Source: Bacteroidetes bacterium UBA6063
GTDB taxonomy: Bacteria > Bacteroidota > Bacteroidia > NS11-12g > UBA9320
DNA length: 23,467 nucleotides
Direction of reading: 5' to 3'
Assembly (NCBI GenBank): GCA_002428905.1
Contig: DIYD01000337.1
Span: forward strand, 1 to 23,467
Below the pieces are notes generated by a model that saw only the letters and a list, made by a program, of their open reading frames with translations, did not search any database and was not told where the DNA came from. This document shows, in pieces, positions 22,862 through 23,467 of this stretch; the stretch's first letter is position 1; each line of letters opens with the position of its first letter. The translations under genes and the position numbers were made by a program.

Positions 22862-23467
22862 CTATTTTCGATTCGTATACCAGTCGGAGTCACGAGTAGA
22901 ATTGGCGACAACAGGGGTACTATTGTCGTTTAGAAGCTTTAGCGCTAACAACGCAGCTGCTTTAGCTTCTTGCTCGCTCGCCGCATTCATTTTGTCCACG
23001 CTAAAGTGTTTCTTGATGAATTGCGTATCAAAATCACCTGAAATGAAGTTCGGGTGATTCATCACAAATTCACCAAATTCAAGTGTTGTGGCCAAACCTT
23101 TCACCGTATAGTTTTGAATGGCCTTTTTCATCAATTCAATGGCTTCGATTCTAGTCTCTGCCCACACAATGAGTTTCGAGATCATGTTATCGTAGAAGAT
23201 CGGAATATCGTATCCGGTTTCTACGAAATCATCCACACGAATGTTATCTCCAACGGGCGGGGTGTATGTATTTATTCTACCAATTGTAGGCAAGAAATCG
23301 TTCATTGGGTCTTCTGCGCATACGCGCAATTCCAGTGCATGACCATTGATCGATAAATCCGATTGCTGAAATTCGAGTTTTTCGTTTTGAGCTACCTTGA
23401 TTTGTTGTTCTACGAGGTCCAGGCCAGTAATCATCTCGGTAACCGGATGTTCTACCTGTAATCGTGT
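22862..23467 (-). CDS. Biotin carboxylase subunit of acetyl/propionyl-CoA carboxylase, C-terminal part
   Basis: This subunit uses ATP and bicarbonate to carboxylate biotin on its carrier protein, for acetyl-CoA or propionyl-CoA carboxylation. The last 201 codons are present. The 5' end is cut by the window edge, in frame with TRLQVEHPVTEMITGLDLVE, the hallmark biotin carboxylase block that includes the catalytic Glu and Arg region. Then follow HALELRVCAEDP, the FYDNMISKLIVWAETR segment and a C-terminal biotin-carboxylase domain. The protein ends SDWYTNRK with no biotinyl domain, so the biotin carrier is a separate protein. In Bacteroidota such subunits often belong to a propionyl-CoA carboxylase-type operon, but the window cannot distinguish this. 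Confidence 0.92.
   Translation of the reverse strand, partial: TRLQVEHPVTEMITGLDLVEQQIKVAQNEKLEFQQSDLSINGHALELRVCAEDPMNDFLPTIGRINTYTPPVGDNIRVDDFVETGYDIPIFYDNMISKLIVWAETRIEAIELMKKAIQNYTVKGLATTLEFGEFVMNHPNFISGDFDTQFIKKHFSVDKMNAASEQEAKAAALLALKLLNDNSTPVVANSTRDSDWYTNRK

Noticed and set aside
1..23467. tRNA, rRNA, CRISPR arrays, insertion sequences or phage genes
   Set aside because: Looked for but no T-loop/acceptor patterns, regularly spaced repeats, transposase motifs or terminal inverted repeats were seen.

Overview
The window is a dense, largely housekeeping stretch of a Bacteroidota chromosome, most likely from the Flavobacteriia. The evidence is the neighbourhood ftsX - DUF3098 - uppP, a three-gene sdhCAB operon with a single five-helix cytochrome b subunit, promoters that fit the Bacteroidota pattern (TTTG, then TAnnTTTG), little sign of Shine-Dalgarno sequences, and exported proteins whose signal peptides end in SAQ/FAQ/IAQ. 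I saw no tRNA, rRNA, CRISPR, insertion sequence or phage gene.

Layout, left to right. (1) 1-1548, minus strand: ftsX, a small DUF3098 membrane protein and the start of uppP form a tightly packed cell-envelope operon. (2) 1549-1656: a divergent control region with two inverted repeats, each abutting a putative -7 box. (3) 1657-5727, plus strand: sdhC-sdhA-sdhB (menaquinone-type succinate dehydrogenase), followed 2 bp later by riboflavin synthase. (4) 5738-10939, minus strand: hflX, an ABC-2 exporter pair, an exported seven-bladed WD40 protein and an overlapping RidA-family gene. (5) 10986-14049, plus strand: an exported protein of unknown function, an overlapping polytopic membrane protein, then frr with its own clear promoter. 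(6) 14036-14659, minus strand: a histidine phosphatase with a TTG start, head to head with menI-menF (menaquinone synthesis) on the plus strand. (7) 16143-19593, minus strand: a Ca2+/cation antiporter, aat, and a large exported protein that appears to fuse an erythromycin-esterase-like domain to a C-terminal beta-barrel. (8) 19594-19892: the only sizeable non-coding stretch, holding a series of hairpins that ends in a strong intrinsic terminator in front of pnuC. (9) 20488-22793, minus strand: an atypical ABC ATPase translationally coupled to an eight-helix membrane protein. (10) 22862-23467: the 3' end of a biotin carboxylase gene.

Several genes connect functionally. SdhCAB needs FAD (from riboflavin, hence ribE), iron-sulfur clusters, heme and menaquinone (menF, menI). 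PnuC imports an NAD precursor or a related vitamin. FtsX and UppP act in division and envelope synthesis, and frr, hflX and aat belong to translation and protein turnover.

The least ordinary items are the esterase-barrel protein, the degenerate ABC pair near the right end, the structured RNA candidate before pnuC, the paired palindromes between ftsX and sdhC, and a MenI-like thioesterase with Asp at its usual active-site His. All calls come from reading the sequence. No database or folding program was run.
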